DNA from: Nocardia grenadensis NBRC 108939
Lineage (GTDB): Bacteria; Actinomycetota; Actinomycetes; Mycobacteriales; Mycobacteriaceae
DNA: 64,000 nucleotides
Direction: 5' to 3'
Assembly: GCF_001613445.1 (NCBI RefSeq)
Contig: NZ_BDCJ01000008.1
Coordinates: forward strand, 62,001 to 126,000
Shown: in pieces, positions 34,219-42,786 of the stretch
Position numbering within the stretch: position 1 is the stretch's first letter
Layout of the letters: each line of letters starts with the position of its first letter
Notes under the pieces: model-generated
The model's database searches: none
Told to the model about the DNA's origin: nothing
Seen by the model: only the letters and a program-made list of their open reading frames with translations
Position numbers and translations under genes: made by a program

Positions 34219-34881
34219 ATGGGATGGATGACATCCGGTGCGCATAGGCGGTCCGACGACCCGGCCGAACTCCGGTCGCGACTGCGGCACGTCTATTGGA
34301 TCGGCGGGGGAAGTGGCGCCGGGAAGTCGGCCGTCGCGGCCGCGCTCGCCGCACGGTACGGCCTGCGGGTGTACTCGACCGATGACGCCATGTCCGAGCA
34401 CGCGGAGCGCGGCACGCCCGCCGACGCGCCGTACCTGGCGGAGTTCCTGGCCATGAGCATGGACGAGCGCTGGGTGCACCGGACTCCGGAGACGATGTTC
34501 GAGACATTTCACTGGTTCCGGGGCGAGCGTTTCGGTGCGATCGTCGACGACCTGCTGGCCATCTCCGAACGCACCGTGGCCGAAGGGTTCCGCCTGCTGC
34601 CGAACCTGGTGGTGCCGCTGCTCGCCGACCCGGCTCGGGCGATCTGGCTGCTGCCGTCACCGCTGTTCCGCCGCAAAGTCTTCGCCGGCCGCGGCTGGGA
34701 GATCCCACGCCGGACCAGCGCCCCCGCCCGCGCGCGGCGGAACCTGCTGGGGCGCGACAAGATTTTCACCGACAGGCTGCGTGCCGAAACGGCCGGGCTC
34801 GGGTTGCCCGTGCTCGAGGTCGACGGATCAATGACCGAGCACGACGCGGCGGACCGGGTAGGACGTGCATTCGGCCTGTGA
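34219..34881 (+). CDS. P-loop kinase/phosphotransferase-like ATPase
   Basis: 220 residues from ATG 34219 (ATG 34228 also possible). Walker A GGGSGAGKSA about residues 30–39, followed by LAARYGLRVYSTDDAMSEH, a small-molecule kinase arrangement in which the Asp pair after strand 2 contacts substrate or Mg. Later strands include LLPNLVVPLLADPARAIWLLP, and an Arg-rich lid (RRTSAPARARRNLLGRD). It resembles AAA-type P-loop nucleotide kinases of unknown substrate. Divergent from the Cys-rich gene. Confidence 0.7.
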   Translation: MGWMTSGAHRRSDDPAELRSRLRHVYWIGGGSGAGKSAVAAALAARYGLRVYSTDDAMSEHAERGTPADAPYLAEFLAMSMDERWVHRTPETMFETFHWFRGERFGAIVDDLLAISERTVAEGFRLLPNLVVPLLADPARAIWLLPSPLFRRKVFAGRGWEIPRRTSAPARARRNLLGRDKIFTDRLRAETAGLGLPVLEVDGSMTEHDAADRVGRAFGL

Positions 34882-35080
34882 TCCCCCGCGGCGGCTCGGA
34901 TCCGGCCGAGATCGATCTCCACGGGAAACGGGGCGGGAGCTTCGACGACCCCGGTGAACATCTCGCCGCACGTGTGAAGGTCGCGCGGGTCCACGCCCCT
35001 ATCGCAGATCGGCGCCGTGACCATCTGCCTGCGGAGATGGTGTGCGACCGCCTCGCGGCCGAGGCGAGGAGGCAACGGTC

Positions 35081-35144
35081 GGTGAAACAGGAAAACCCAA
35101 CCGTGAGGTTGGAGTCCCCCGCCTTCAGGCGTGGGGAGGAAGTC
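35081..35144 (+). repeat. orphan IS200/IS605 right-end (omega-RNA-like) relic
   Basis: GGTGAAACAGGAAAACCCAA, then CCGTGAGGTTGG, then CCCCCGCCTTCAGGCGTGGG. This is the same design as the right end after the TnpB gene at 48,186 (GTGAAACAGGAACCCACC..., CCGCGAGGTTC, then a GGCCGGGA hairpin). Two hairpins are visible (CCAACC-GTGA-GGTTGG and GCC-TTCA-GGC). There is no TnpB gene beside it. It ends directly before the cutA ribosome binding region. Confidence 0.6.
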
Positions 35145-35151
35145 GAGGATC

Positions 35152-35487
35152 ATGTACGTCGTGAGCGATACCGATCTTGTGGACGTGACCATCAGTGGAC
35201 CCGACGAAGAATGGCTGGCGGAGTTCACCCATCGGCTCGTCACGGATCGGTTGGCGGCGTGCGGGAACATCTTCCCCGATGTGCGATCGATCTACCGGTG
35301 GGAGGGCGCGGTGGAGGATGCCTCCGAGGCCGTGGTCGTACTGCACACCCGGGCCTCGCTGCTGCCCGAGATCGTCGAACGCGCCAACTCCGAGCACCCC
35401 GACGAGGTTCCCCAGGTCGTCGCGGTACCGGTGGCAGGGGTGAACCCCGCCTACGGTCAGTGGATCCTGGACGAGACCGGGAACTGA
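35152..35487 (+). CDS. cutA: CutA-like divalent-cation tolerance protein
   Basis: 111 residues from ATG 35152 (GGGGAGGA upstream; GTG 35131 is in frame but within the IS relic). Compact ferredoxin-like fold: VVSDTDLVDVTISG, FTHRLVTDRLAACGNIFPDV, SIYRWEGAVEDASEAVVVLH and VVAVPVAGVNPAYGQWILDE, the canonical CutA1 order including the LAAC and SIYRWEG motifs. CutA forms very stable trimers; its role in metal tolerance is only partly understood. Its translation signals now lie in IS-derived sequence. Confidence 0.88.
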   Translation: MYVVSDTDLVDVTISGPDEEWLAEFTHRLVTDRLAACGNIFPDVRSIYRWEGAVEDASEAVVVLHTRASLLPEIVERANSEHPDEVPQVVAVPVAGVNPAYGQWILDETGN

Positions 35488-35539
35488 GCACCGGCGTCAC
35501 CGCGCCCGGCCCGCCGGGCGCGATATCGGGTGCGCGGGC

Positions 35540-35827
35540 TCAGCGATGGACCAGGTCGGCGTACTCCGGATGGGCACCGATGTAGTCGTCGACGTACCAG
35601 CAAGTGGCCGCGACCGCGAAGCCCGCGTCGCGGGTCTCGTCCAGCGCGTACTTCACCACCTGTGCGGCCACACCCCGGCCCCGGAACTCGGGGAAGGTGA
35701 TGGTGTGGTGGAAGTTGCGGACCTTCGGCGACTCCGTCTCCGCGTAGTCGGCATAGCCCGCGAGCGTTCCGTCCAGGTAGATCTCGAAGCGGGTGTCGTC
35801 GGCATTGTGTCGCAGTTCGGTACTCAC
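35540..35827 (-). CDS. GNAT-like N-acetyltransferase (YidJ type)
   Basis: 95 residues from GTG 35827. Short GNAT domain: FEIYLDGTLAGYADYAET, HHTITFPEFRGRGVAAQVVK (acetyl-CoA-binding loop RGRGVA) and CWYVDDYIGAHPEYADLV at the C-terminus. This minimal form is common in bacteria and of unknown substrate. The frame opens 48 codons further upstream, overlapping the FAD-oxidase gene; the shorter start matches family length. Confidence 0.8.
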   Translation of the reverse strand: MSTELRHNADDTRFEIYLDGTLAGYADYAETESPKVRNFHHTITFPEFRGRGVAAQVVKYALDETRDAGFAVAATCWYVDDYIGAHPEYADLVHR

Positions 35828-35868
35828 CTTCGGTGGAACGGCGGGCCCGGTGCGGTTTGTTCCGGTGT

Positions 35869-37227
35869 TCAGAGGACAGCGCCGGGGTTGAGAATGCCGT
35901 GCGGGTCGAGGGCCGTCTTGATTCGCCTGGTCAGGTCCATCACCTCGGGGCCCAGCTGATCCGGGAGCCACGCTTTCTTGAGGCGGCCCACACCGTGTTC
36001 GCCGGTGATGGTGCCGCCGAGGGTGATGGCCAGTGCCATGATCTCGCCGAAGGCGCGGTGCGCGCGTTCGGTCTCGTCCGGATCGGACGGATCGTGCACG
36101 ATCAGCGGATGGGTGTTGCCGTCCCCGGCGTGCGCGATCACCGACACCGTGACGTCGTTGCGCCGGGCGATCTCGGCGATACCGGTGACCAGGTCGCCGA
36201 GCCGGGGTAGCGGCACCCCGACATCCTCGAGCAGTAGCGGGCCGAGCCGTTCGACCGCGGGGATCGCGTAGCGGCGGGCCGCGGTGAAGGCTTCGCCCTC
36301 CTCCGGGTCGGCGGTATGGAACGCCTCGGTGGCCCCGGCGGCCCGGCAGGCCTCGAGCATGATCCGGGCCTCCTGCGCGGCGTGGTCTCCGGGCGCGTCG
36401 GACCGGGCCACCAGCAGGGCGGCGGCGTCGCGGTCCAGGCCCATTCGCAGTTCGTCCTCCACCGCGTTGATGGCGACGGAATCCATGAACTCCAGCATGG
36501 CCGGGCGCAGCGCGCCGGTGACGGCGAGGATCGCCTCGGTGGCCGCGCCGAGTGTGGCGAAGGACGCGACCACGGTGCTCTGCACCGGTTGCGCGGGCAG
36601 GAGCCGCAAGGTGAGTTCGGTGATGACGCCGAGGGTGCCCTCGCTGCCGACGAACATCTTGGTCAGCGACAGCCCGGCCGAATCCTTCAGCCGCGGGCCG
36701 CCCAGCCGCACCGCGGTGCCGTCGGCCAGCACGACCTCCATACCCAGGACATAGTCAGTGGTCACGCCGTATTTGACGCAGCACAGGCCACCCGCGTTGG
36801 TGGCGGCGTTACCACCGATCGAGCACATCTCGAACGACGAGGGGTCGGGGGGATACCAGAGTCCGTGTTCGGCGGCCGCCCGTTTGACCTCGGCATTGAG
36901 CAACCCGGGGCCGACGACCGCGGTTCGGGTGACCGGGTCGATGGCGATACCGCGCATCCGCTCGGTGCTCAGCACGATTCCGCCGTCCACCGCGGTCGCC
37001 CCGCCGGACAGGCCGGAGCCGGCGCCGCGCGGGACCACCGGGATCCGGTGCTCGTCGGCCCAGCGCAGCGTCGCGCACACATCGGTGGTGCCGGTGGCGC
37101 GGACCACGGCCAGCGGTGTCCCCGCCGCCGGGTCCTTCGCCCAGTCCTGCCGGTACCCGGCGAGCACATCGGGATCGGTGAGCACCGCGCCGGCGGGCAG
37201 GAGGTCGATCAATTCACGCAGGTCCAC
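35869..37227 (-). CDS. FAD-linked oxidase (glycolate/D-lactate dehydrogenase type)
   Basis: 452 residues, GlcD/DLD family. The FAD-binding PCMH domain shows IPVVPRGAGSGLSGGATAVDGGIVLS and the GGNAATNAGGLCCVKYGVT loop; the C-terminal cap domain ends with the signature GGTITGEHGVGRLKKAWL. It oxidises a 2-hydroxyacid such as D-lactate or glycolate and passes electrons to an unknown acceptor. It overlaps nothing; the GNAT gene lies 41 bases downstream on the same strand. Substrate not determined. Confidence 0.88.
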   Translation of the reverse strand: MDLRELIDLLPAGAVLTDPDVLAGYRQDWAKDPAAGTPLAVVRATGTTDVCATLRWADEHRIPVVPRGAGSGLSGGATAVDGGIVLSTERMRGIAIDPVTRTAVVGPGLLNAEVKRAAAEHGLWYPPDPSSFEMCSIGGNAATNAGGLCCVKYGVTTDYVLGMEVVLADGTAVRLGGPRLKDSAGLSLTKMFVGSEGTLGVITELTLRLLPAQPVQSTVVASFATLGAATEAILAVTGALRPAMLEFMDSVAINAVEDELRMGLDRDAAALLVARSDAPGDHAAQEARIMLEACRAAGATEAFHTADPEEGEAFTAARRYAIPAVERLGPLLLEDVGVPLPRLGDLVTGIAEIARRNDVTVSVIAHAGDGNTHPLIVHDPSDPDETERAHRAFGEIMALAITLGGTITGEHGVGRLKKAWLPDQLGPEVMDLTRRIKTALDPHGILNPGAVL

Positions 37228-37290
37228 GCCCCAACGCTAACCGCTCGCGGCCCGGCTGGGGCCCCGTCCGCGCAGACCGGACCCCGGTTG

Positions 37291-38310
37291 TCACAGGCCG
37301 TGGTCGCGGGCACCGTTCACCGAGTGCGCGAGCTCGGCCGCCGCGGTCGCCGGGAACCCGTCGCGCGCGGCGGCGACCGCGGTATCGAATTCCTCCTCCA
37401 CGAGATCGGCATTGATCTGCGCACCGGCCGTCGCGCCGGCCGCGGCGGCCGCACCGACCTGTGCGGACAGATCGGTCACATTCCCGGCGGCCCAGACCCC
37501 CGGCACCTCGGTGCGGCCGGTGGCGTCGCACGGGATGTACCGGCCGAATCCGGCCGGATGCTCCGTGGCCGCCAGGCCCAGGCCGTCCAGGAATCCGGAG
37601 TGGGCGACCATTCGCGTACCCACGGCGACGACATCCCGGGCGACGACGGTGCCGTCGGCGAGCCGGATGCCGGTGATCCGGTCGTCGGCGATCTTGATTC
37701 CGGCCACCTCGCCGGGCACCACGCGGACCCCGCGCGCGGCGAGCCGTTCGGCGACTTCCGGAGCGGGTTCGGGCTGGTCATGGGTGAAGTAGACGATATC
37801 GTCGCTGAGCTGGCGGAACAGCTGGACCTGGTGCGCGGAGACCGGCCCGCGGCTCAGCACGGCGATCGCCCGATCGCGTACCTCGTAGCCGTGGCAGTAC
37901 GGGCAGTGCACCACATCGCGGCCCCATCGTTCGCGCAGGCCGGGGACCTCGGGCAGTTCGTCGGTCAATCCCGTGGTCACCAGCAGCCGCCGCGCCCGGA
38001 CCGCGCGGCCGTCGGCGAGCGTGATCGTGAAGCGGTCACCGTCGCGGGCCGCGCCGGTGATCTCCCCGGACACCACCCGGCCGCCGTAGCGGCGGACCTC
38101 CGCGCGGCCGGTCTCGAGTAGTTCCGCCGGCGGCGTACCGTCGCGCGCCAGCAGTCCGTGTACGCCGTCGGCGGGGGCGTTGCGCGGGTGTCCCGCATCG
38201 ATCACCACCACGCTGCGCCGCGACCGGGCCAGCATGAGCGCTCCGTTCAGGCCGGCCGCCCCGCCACCGGCCACCACCACGTCGTAGTCGTTGTCCAAAC
38301 CATCGGTCAC
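37291..38310 (-). CDS. thioredoxin-reductase-like FAD oxidoreductase
   Basis: 339 residues from GTG 38310, with GGAGGAGG about 10 bases upstream. FAD-binding motif VVVAGGGAAGLNGALMLARS at the N-terminus, a CPYC pair in VVHCPYCHGYEVRDRAIAV (the redox dithiol position of thioredoxin reductases) and C-terminal PGVWAAGNVTDLSAQVGAAA. Compared with true TrxB the second GxGxxG is altered (VLSRGPVSAHQ), so NADPH binding may differ. It is probably a ferredoxin- or mycothiol-linked oxidoreductase; divergent from the GtrA gene. Confidence 0.82.
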   Translation of the reverse strand: MTDGLDNDYDVVVAGGGAAGLNGALMLARSRRSVVVIDAGHPRNAPADGVHGLLARDGTPPAELLETGRAEVRRYGGRVVSGEITGAARDGDRFTITLADGRAVRARRLLVTTGLTDELPEVPGLRERWGRDVVHCPYCHGYEVRDRAIAVLSRGPVSAHQVQLFRQLSDDIVYFTHDQPEPAPEVAERLAARGVRVVPGEVAGIKIADDRITGIRLADGTVVARDVVAVGTRMVAHSGFLDGLGLAATEHPAGFGRYIPCDATGRTEVPGVWAAGNVTDLSAQVGAAAAAGATAGAQINADLVEEEFDTAVAAARDGFPATAAAELAHSVNGARDHGL

Positions 38311-38488
38311 CGTGACCACCTCCTCCGCGCCGACTATCCGTACCTTCGAATCAATTGGCAAACAATTTTGCTGTAATCGCAATTGGCCGCGCCGGCCGGA
38401 TCGCGGCATTCCTCCGGAAAATAGCGCCCGAGCTGTGGGTTTGCCGCGCGCTCACCTGCCGGACACCTGGTCCTGCGAGGCTGGCGGC

Positions 38489-39028
38489 GTGCAGGATCTG
38501 GCGACGAACGCTGATATGTGGGAGATCCGGTTCGCCCGCTGGTGCGCCGGGGTGGTCGCGCGCCTGCCATGGGGCCTGGACCGCGTCGTCGCCCCCACCT
38601 TCCTCGGTTTCGCGCTGATAAACAGCTTCACCTTCGGGGTCGACCTGCTGATCCTCACCGGGATGCGCAGCGGACTCGGCTTACCGGGAGGGTTGTCGGT
38701 CTCGGTCGGCTACGTCTGCGCGTTCGCGCTGGCGTTCTATCTCAACCGGCGGTTGAATTTCCGCTCGCACGCGCCGGCGGGGCGGCAGGCGGCGGTCTAC
38801 ACCGTCGTCGTGCTGATCAACTACCTGGCCTTCATTCTCGGCGTCGGTGCCGGACTGGCCGCGCTCGGCGTGCAGTACCACCTCTCGCGCATGCTGGCCG
38901 GGGTGTGCGAGGCGGTGTACATGTACTCGGCCATGCGCTGGGTGGTCTTCCGGCGCCGCCGATCGCCGATCAGCCCGTGTGGACCCGGGTTTCGTCGCCG
39001 TCGCGGACCACGACATCGGCATCGGTGA
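38489..39028 (+). CDS. GtrA-family membrane protein (second copy)
   Basis: 179 residues from GTG 38489; ATG 38516 is an alternative. Four hydrophobic helices: FLGFALINSFTFGVDLLILT, VSVGYVCAFALAFYLNRRLN (with the NRRxNF hallmark of GtrA), AVYTVVVLINYLAFILGVGA and a shorter fourth before SAMRWVVFRRR. GtrA proteins probably flip lipid-linked sugars. The basic C-terminal tail overlaps the convergent peptidase E gene by 59 bases, so the true end may have extended through mutation. Only distantly similar to the copy at 6384. Confidence 0.8.
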   Translation: MQDLATNADMWEIRFARWCAGVVARLPWGLDRVVAPTFLGFALINSFTFGVDLLILTGMRSGLGLPGGLSVSVGYVCAFALAFYLNRRLNFRSHAPAGRQAAVYTVVVLINYLAFILGVGAGLAALGVQYHLSRMLAGVCEAVYMYSAMRWVVFRRRRSPISPCGPGFRRRRGPRHRHR

Positions 39029-39611
39029 GCGCCCAATGCGGTGTGCCCGCCGCCCGGAGGCGGTCGGCGAGGGCGTTACCCGTCCGCTCGGGGTCGGTGG
39101 GTGAGTCCAGATGCGGCACGATCGGCCGATCGACCACCCCGAGACCCGCCCAGATCGGTTCGATACCGCAGGCCGGCCGTACCTCGGCGGGGTCGTCGGC
39201 GGTCTCCAGACCGTGCAGGTCCGGGCTCAGGACACAGGCGCCCGCGCTGTAACCCGCGTAGACCACCGAATCCGACGCCAGTAATTCCGGGATCACCAGG
39301 TCCGCACCGCTCCGCGCGAACTGGGCCCGCAGGACGAAGGTATTGCCCCCGCGGACCCAGAGGACGGGGAACCGCGCCAGCCGCCGGCGCAATTCCTCGG
39401 GGCGCCCGGCGTATTCGCGCAGATCCACCTCCTCGGGCCGGAACCCGAGTGCGCGCAACGGGGTCAGTTCGCTGGTCAACGCGGCGGCACGGCCCCGCGG
39501 CCACGAGTCGAAGGCATTGGCGATCACCGCGATCGGGCCCGGGGCGCCGACCAGTGAAGCGAATACGTCGTAATGAGCGCCGAATCGGTAGCTCGCCAGG
39601 AACAATCGCAT
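38970..39611 (-). CDS. peptidase E-like (S51) serine hydrolase
   Basis: 213 residues from ATG 39611 (MRLFLASYRFGAHYDVFASL). S51 features: VLWVRGGNTFVLRAQFARSG, the nucleophile elbow VVYAGYSAGACVLSP, and PHLDSP with a later His-containing strand. Aspartyl dipeptidases of this family cleave Asp-Xaa peptides. The start lies one base after the stop of the upstream gene, so they form an operon. The 3' end overlaps the convergent GtrA gene. Confidence 0.82.
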   Translation of the reverse strand: MRLFLASYRFGAHYDVFASLVGAPGPIAVIANAFDSWPRGRAAALTSELTPLRALGFRPEEVDLREYAGRPEELRRRLARFPVLWVRGGNTFVLRAQFARSGADLVIPELLASDSVVYAGYSAGACVLSPDLHGLETADDPAEVRPACGIEPIWAGLGVVDRPIVPHLDSPTDPERTGNALADRLRAAGTPHWALTDADVVVRDGDETRVHTG

Positions 39612-39612
39612 C

Positions 39613-40449
39613 TCAGATGGTGAACGCCAGGTTCCGGACCACCTGCCGGCCCAGCTCCGCGTCCCCGTGGAAGGTGATTTGGTCCAGTGCCGAGTCGGCA
39701 GCCACCCGGCCACCGCCCAGCCGTACCAGTAGGCCCGAGTCCAGTTCCAGCGTCAAGGTGGGCTCGGTGGCGGGTGTGTCCACATAGCGTGCCCGGTCAC
39801 CGACCTCGATGTGCAGGGTCCGCGTGAGCGGACCGGTGAGTGCCAGGGTGATCAGTGAACCCGCCGGCGCCCTACCGCGTTTCGCGACCACCCGGGGCAG
39901 TGACTGCGCGAACTCGGCGAAGGCGAGCTCGGCCCGCGGGCCGCCCTCGTCGACCCGCTTCCCCAGTGCGTCGGCGATATCGAGTTCGTGCATCCAGCAG
40001 TCGAACAAGCGCACCCGCATGAACCGCGCGTAGGGCACCTCGCCGATAGGCGACGGTGACGGTGCCGACCACGCCGCATCGTCCATGGCGGCGAGCGCGG
40101 CCCGGCGGCGGTCGATCACGGCGCGGTACAAATCGAGCAGTTCGGTGCCCGCGCGTGGTCGTAGCCGCTGCACCCAGATCTCGTTGAGGGCGCCGATCTC
40201 GTTGCGCACGTGCGGCAGCGTCTCCACATCGATCTCCGGCGCCTGCGGATCACGGGCCGGTGGCCTGTCCCCGAGCAGCAGCGACTCGGTGCCGATCACA
40301 TGGCTCAGCACATCGAACACGGTCCACCCCGGAAGCGGCGAGGGTGTCCGCCACTGCTGCTCGTCGAGGTCGGCGACCAGTTCGGCGAGGGCGTCGAACT
40401 GGTCGGACAACCGCGCGGTGAGTTCGGGACGGTCGAGGGTGTCGGTCAT
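39613..40449 (-). CDS. maleylpyruvate-isomerase-like (mycothiol-dependent) protein
   Basis: 278 residues. An N-terminal four-helix DinB/MDMPI domain (FDALAELVADLDEQQWRTPS, then LPGWTVFDVLSHVIGTESLL with the conserved metal-binding His, later RLFDCWMHELDIADALGKRV) is followed by a C-terminal SCP2-like domain (LITLALTGPLTRTLHIEVGD). Members are mycothiol-dependent enzymes in actinobacteria. It is co-directional with peptidase E, one base apart. Reaction unknown. Confidence 0.82.
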   Translation of the reverse strand: MTDTLDRPELTARLSDQFDALAELVADLDEQQWRTPSPLPGWTVFDVLSHVIGTESLLLGDRPPARDPQAPEIDVETLPHVRNEIGALNEIWVQRLRPRAGTELLDLYRAVIDRRRAALAAMDDAAWSAPSPSPIGEVPYARFMRVRLFDCWMHELDIADALGKRVDEGGPRAELAFAEFAQSLPRVVAKRGRAPAGSLITLALTGPLTRTLHIEVGDRARYVDTPATEPTLTLELDSGLLVRLGGGRVAADSALDQITFHGDAELGRQVVRNLAFTI

Positions 40450-40594
40450 TCGGTCCTCCTTGGAAGCCGGTATCCGCGATCCGCGGAAGTCGTAGCGAAG
40501 GCGGGTACCCGGGATCCGCGGTGGCGGCGGCCAAGGTATCGCATCATCGGCAGGGTCGTCCTTGGCTGAGCGGGATTCGTACTGGGGCCGGAGA

Positions 40595-41050
40595 TCAGGC
40601 CGGTTCCCCGTCGGCGCCGGGCCGCGTGTCCAGGGCGGCCAGGTCCGCGCGGAGCGCGGCGGCGACCCGTGCGGGCTCGTGTGAGCGGCGCAGCACCAGT
40701 CCGGTCGCGAACCGTAATTTGTCGCCGTGACTGCGGGGGATTACATGCAGGTGGACGTGCGCGACCGTCTGGAATGCGGCCTTGCCATCGTTGATCAGCA
40801 GATTCGCACCGTCGGCGGCGAACCCGGGACCCTGTACCGCCCGGGCGAGGCGATGGCCGACCCGGAACAGATCCACCCCGGCCTCGGCATCCAGTTCGGA
40901 CAGATCGGTGGCATGCCGCTTCGGGATCACCAGCGTGTGCCCGCGGGTGATCGGCCGGATATCCAGGAACGCGGTCACCGTATCGTCCTCGTACACCCGA
41001 TGGGCCGGTGCGGTGCCGGCCACGATCCCGCAGAAAACGCAGTCGCTCAC
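40595..41050 (-). CDS. HIT-family hydrolase
   Basis: 151 residues from GTG 41050 (MSDCVFCGIVAGTAPAHRVY). The CxxC zinc pair (CVFC) is present, followed by ITRGHTLVIPKRHATDLSEL and the catalytic triad HVHLHVIPR. HIT proteins hydrolyse nucleoside phosphoramidates or dinucleotides such as AP4A. The frame extends 16 codons upstream, but the family start is at MSDC. It stands alone. Confidence 0.88.
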   Translation of the reverse strand: MSDCVFCGIVAGTAPAHRVYEDDTVTAFLDIRPITRGHTLVIPKRHATDLSELDAEAGVDLFRVGHRLARAVQGPGFAADGANLLINDGKAAFQTVAHVHLHVIPRSHGDKLRFATGLVLRRSHEPARVAAALRADLAALDTRPGADGEPA

Positions 41051-41329
41051 ATGGCGCACTCTACGGCGTAAGGGCTCGGCGCGTCCCGGAGCCGGCATCG
41101 ACTTGGCAAACTTTTCAAACTCCTGAGCCTGCTTCGGCGGATATATCCCGTCATCAGGCTTTACCGATGCGAAGACGTCCGGCTGTCGACTCGGAATGTG
41201 ACGGGCATCTCAGCTAATCTCACTTCGGCCGATGTACGGTTGCCAGGATTTCGGGCGGTGGTGTCCCAGGGCACCTCCGCCCGGCGCCGGTGATCGGCGG
41301 CCGAAACATCAGGAGAGGGAAGCAGACAA

Positions 41330-42463
41330 GTGGAGACAACGCAGGCCGTGAGCGATTCGTCGCCGCGCGGGGCGCGTGTCGGTGTCGTTCGCGAATCCGC
41401 CGCGGGCGAGCGGCGGGTCGCCTTGGTTCCGAAGATCATTCCCACGCTGGTGAAACAGGGTGTGGAGGTCGTGGTCGAGGCCGGAGCCGGAGCGGGCGCG
41501 CTCATTCCCGATACCGCCTACGAGGAAGCCGGCGCGAAGATCGGCGACCCCTGGTCGGCCGATGTGGTCGTCAAGGTGGCCCCGCCCAGCGACGCCGAAG
41601 TGGGCAAACTGTCCACGGGGCAGACGCTCATCGGATTCCTCGCCCCGCGCAACGCCGACAACCAGATCGACGCGTTGAAGAAGGCCGGCGTGCGGGCCTT
41701 CGCGGTGGAGGCCATCCCGCGGATCTCGCGCGCCCAGGTGATGGACGCGCTCTCCTCGCAGGCCAATGTCGCCGGGTACAAGGCGGTCCTGCTGGCGGCG
41801 TCGGAATCGACCCGCTTCTTCCCGATGCTCACCACCGCCGCCGGCACCGTGAAACCGGCGACCGTGCTGGTGCTCGGCGTCGGCGTGGCCGGGCTGCAGG
41901 CGCTGGCCACCGCGAAACGCCTGGGCGGCCGCACCACCGGCTACGACGTACGCCCCGAGGTCGCCGATCAGGTGCGGTCGGTCGGCGCCCAGTGGCTCGA
42001 TCTCGGTATCGACGCCGCCGGTGAGGGCGGCTACGCCCGCGAACTCACCGATGAGGAGAAGGCCAAACAGCAGCAGGCGCTCGAGGACGCCATCAAAGGT
42101 TTCGACGTGGTGATCACCACCGCGCTGGTACCCGGGCGTCCGGCGCCGCGGCTGGTGACCGCGGGCGCGGTGGCCGGGATGAAACCAGGCAGCGTCATCG
42201 TGGACCTCGCCGGGGAGACCGGCGGCAACTGCGAACTCACCGAACCCGGCGAGACCGTGGTCAAGCACGACGTGACGATCTGCTCGCCGCTGAACCTGCC
42301 CGCCACGATGCCCGAGCACGCCAGCGAGCTGTACTCGAAGAACATTGCCGCGCTGCTGGAACTGATGCTCGCCGAAGGCGAACTGAAACCCGATTTCTCC
42401 GATCAGGTATTGGCCGATTCCTGCGTCACCCGTGACGCCGAACCGACAACGAAGGCCGAATGA
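41330..42463 (+). CDS. pntAA: NAD(P) transhydrogenase subunit alpha, part 1
   Basis: 377 residues from GTG 41330. Soluble NAD(H)-binding domain I of proton-translocating transhydrogenase: RVGVVRESAAGERRVALVPK, PRISRAQVMDALSSQANVAG, Rossmann loop LVLGVGVAGLQALATAKRLG, and GSVIVDLAGETGGNCELT. Together with PntAB and PntB it transfers hydride from NADH to NADP+ at the expense of proton motive force. Its stop overlaps the pntAB start, and three genes follow without a gap. Confidence 0.93.
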   Translation: METTQAVSDSSPRGARVGVVRESAAGERRVALVPKIIPTLVKQGVEVVVEAGAGAGALIPDTAYEEAGAKIGDPWSADVVVKVAPPSDAEVGKLSTGQTLIGFLAPRNADNQIDALKKAGVRAFAVEAIPRISRAQVMDALSSQANVAGYKAVLLAASESTRFFPMLTTAAGTVKPATVLVLGVGVAGLQALATAKRLGGRTTGYDVRPEVADQVRSVGAQWLDLGIDAAGEGGYARELTDEEKAKQQQALEDAIKGFDVVITTALVPGRPAPRLVTAGAVAGMKPGSVIVDLAGETGGNCELTEPGETVVKHDVTICSPLNLPATMPEHASELYSKNIAALLELMLAEGELKPDFSDQVLADSCVTRDAEPTTKAE

Positions 42464-42783
42464 TGTACACCGAACTGCTGGCGAATATCGCGATTCTGGT
42501 GCTGTCCGGTTTCGTGGGTTTCGCGGTGATCTCCAAGGTCCCCAACACCCTGCACACGCCACTGATGTCGGGTACCAACGCCATCCACGGCATCGTGGTG
42601 CTGGGCGCGCTGGTCACCCTCGGGCGGATGGAGGATCCGTCCCTCGGTGTCCAGGTCATCCTGTTCGTGGCCGTGGTGTTCGGAACGCTCAATGTGATCG
42701 GCGGTTTCGTGGTCACCGACCGGATGCTGGGCATGTTCAAAGGCAAGAAGCCCGCCGCGGGTGCCGAGAAGGCAGGTAAGTGA
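42460..42783 (+). CDS. pntAB: NAD(P) transhydrogenase subunit alpha, part 2
   Basis: 107 residues, ATG 42460 overlapping the pntAA stop (ATG 42463 is also possible). Three to four hydrophobic helices (LLANIAILVLSGFVGFAVIS, TNAIHGIVVLGALVTLG, QVILFVAVVFGTLNVIGGF), the membrane part of the split alpha subunit in actinobacteria. Followed three bases later by pntB. Confidence 0.92.
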   Translation: MMYTELLANIAILVLSGFVGFAVISKVPNTLHTPLMSGTNAIHGIVVLGALVTLGRMEDPSLGVQVILFVAVVFGTLNVIGGFVVTDRMLGMFKGKKPAAGAEKAGK

Positions 42784-42786
42784 CCC

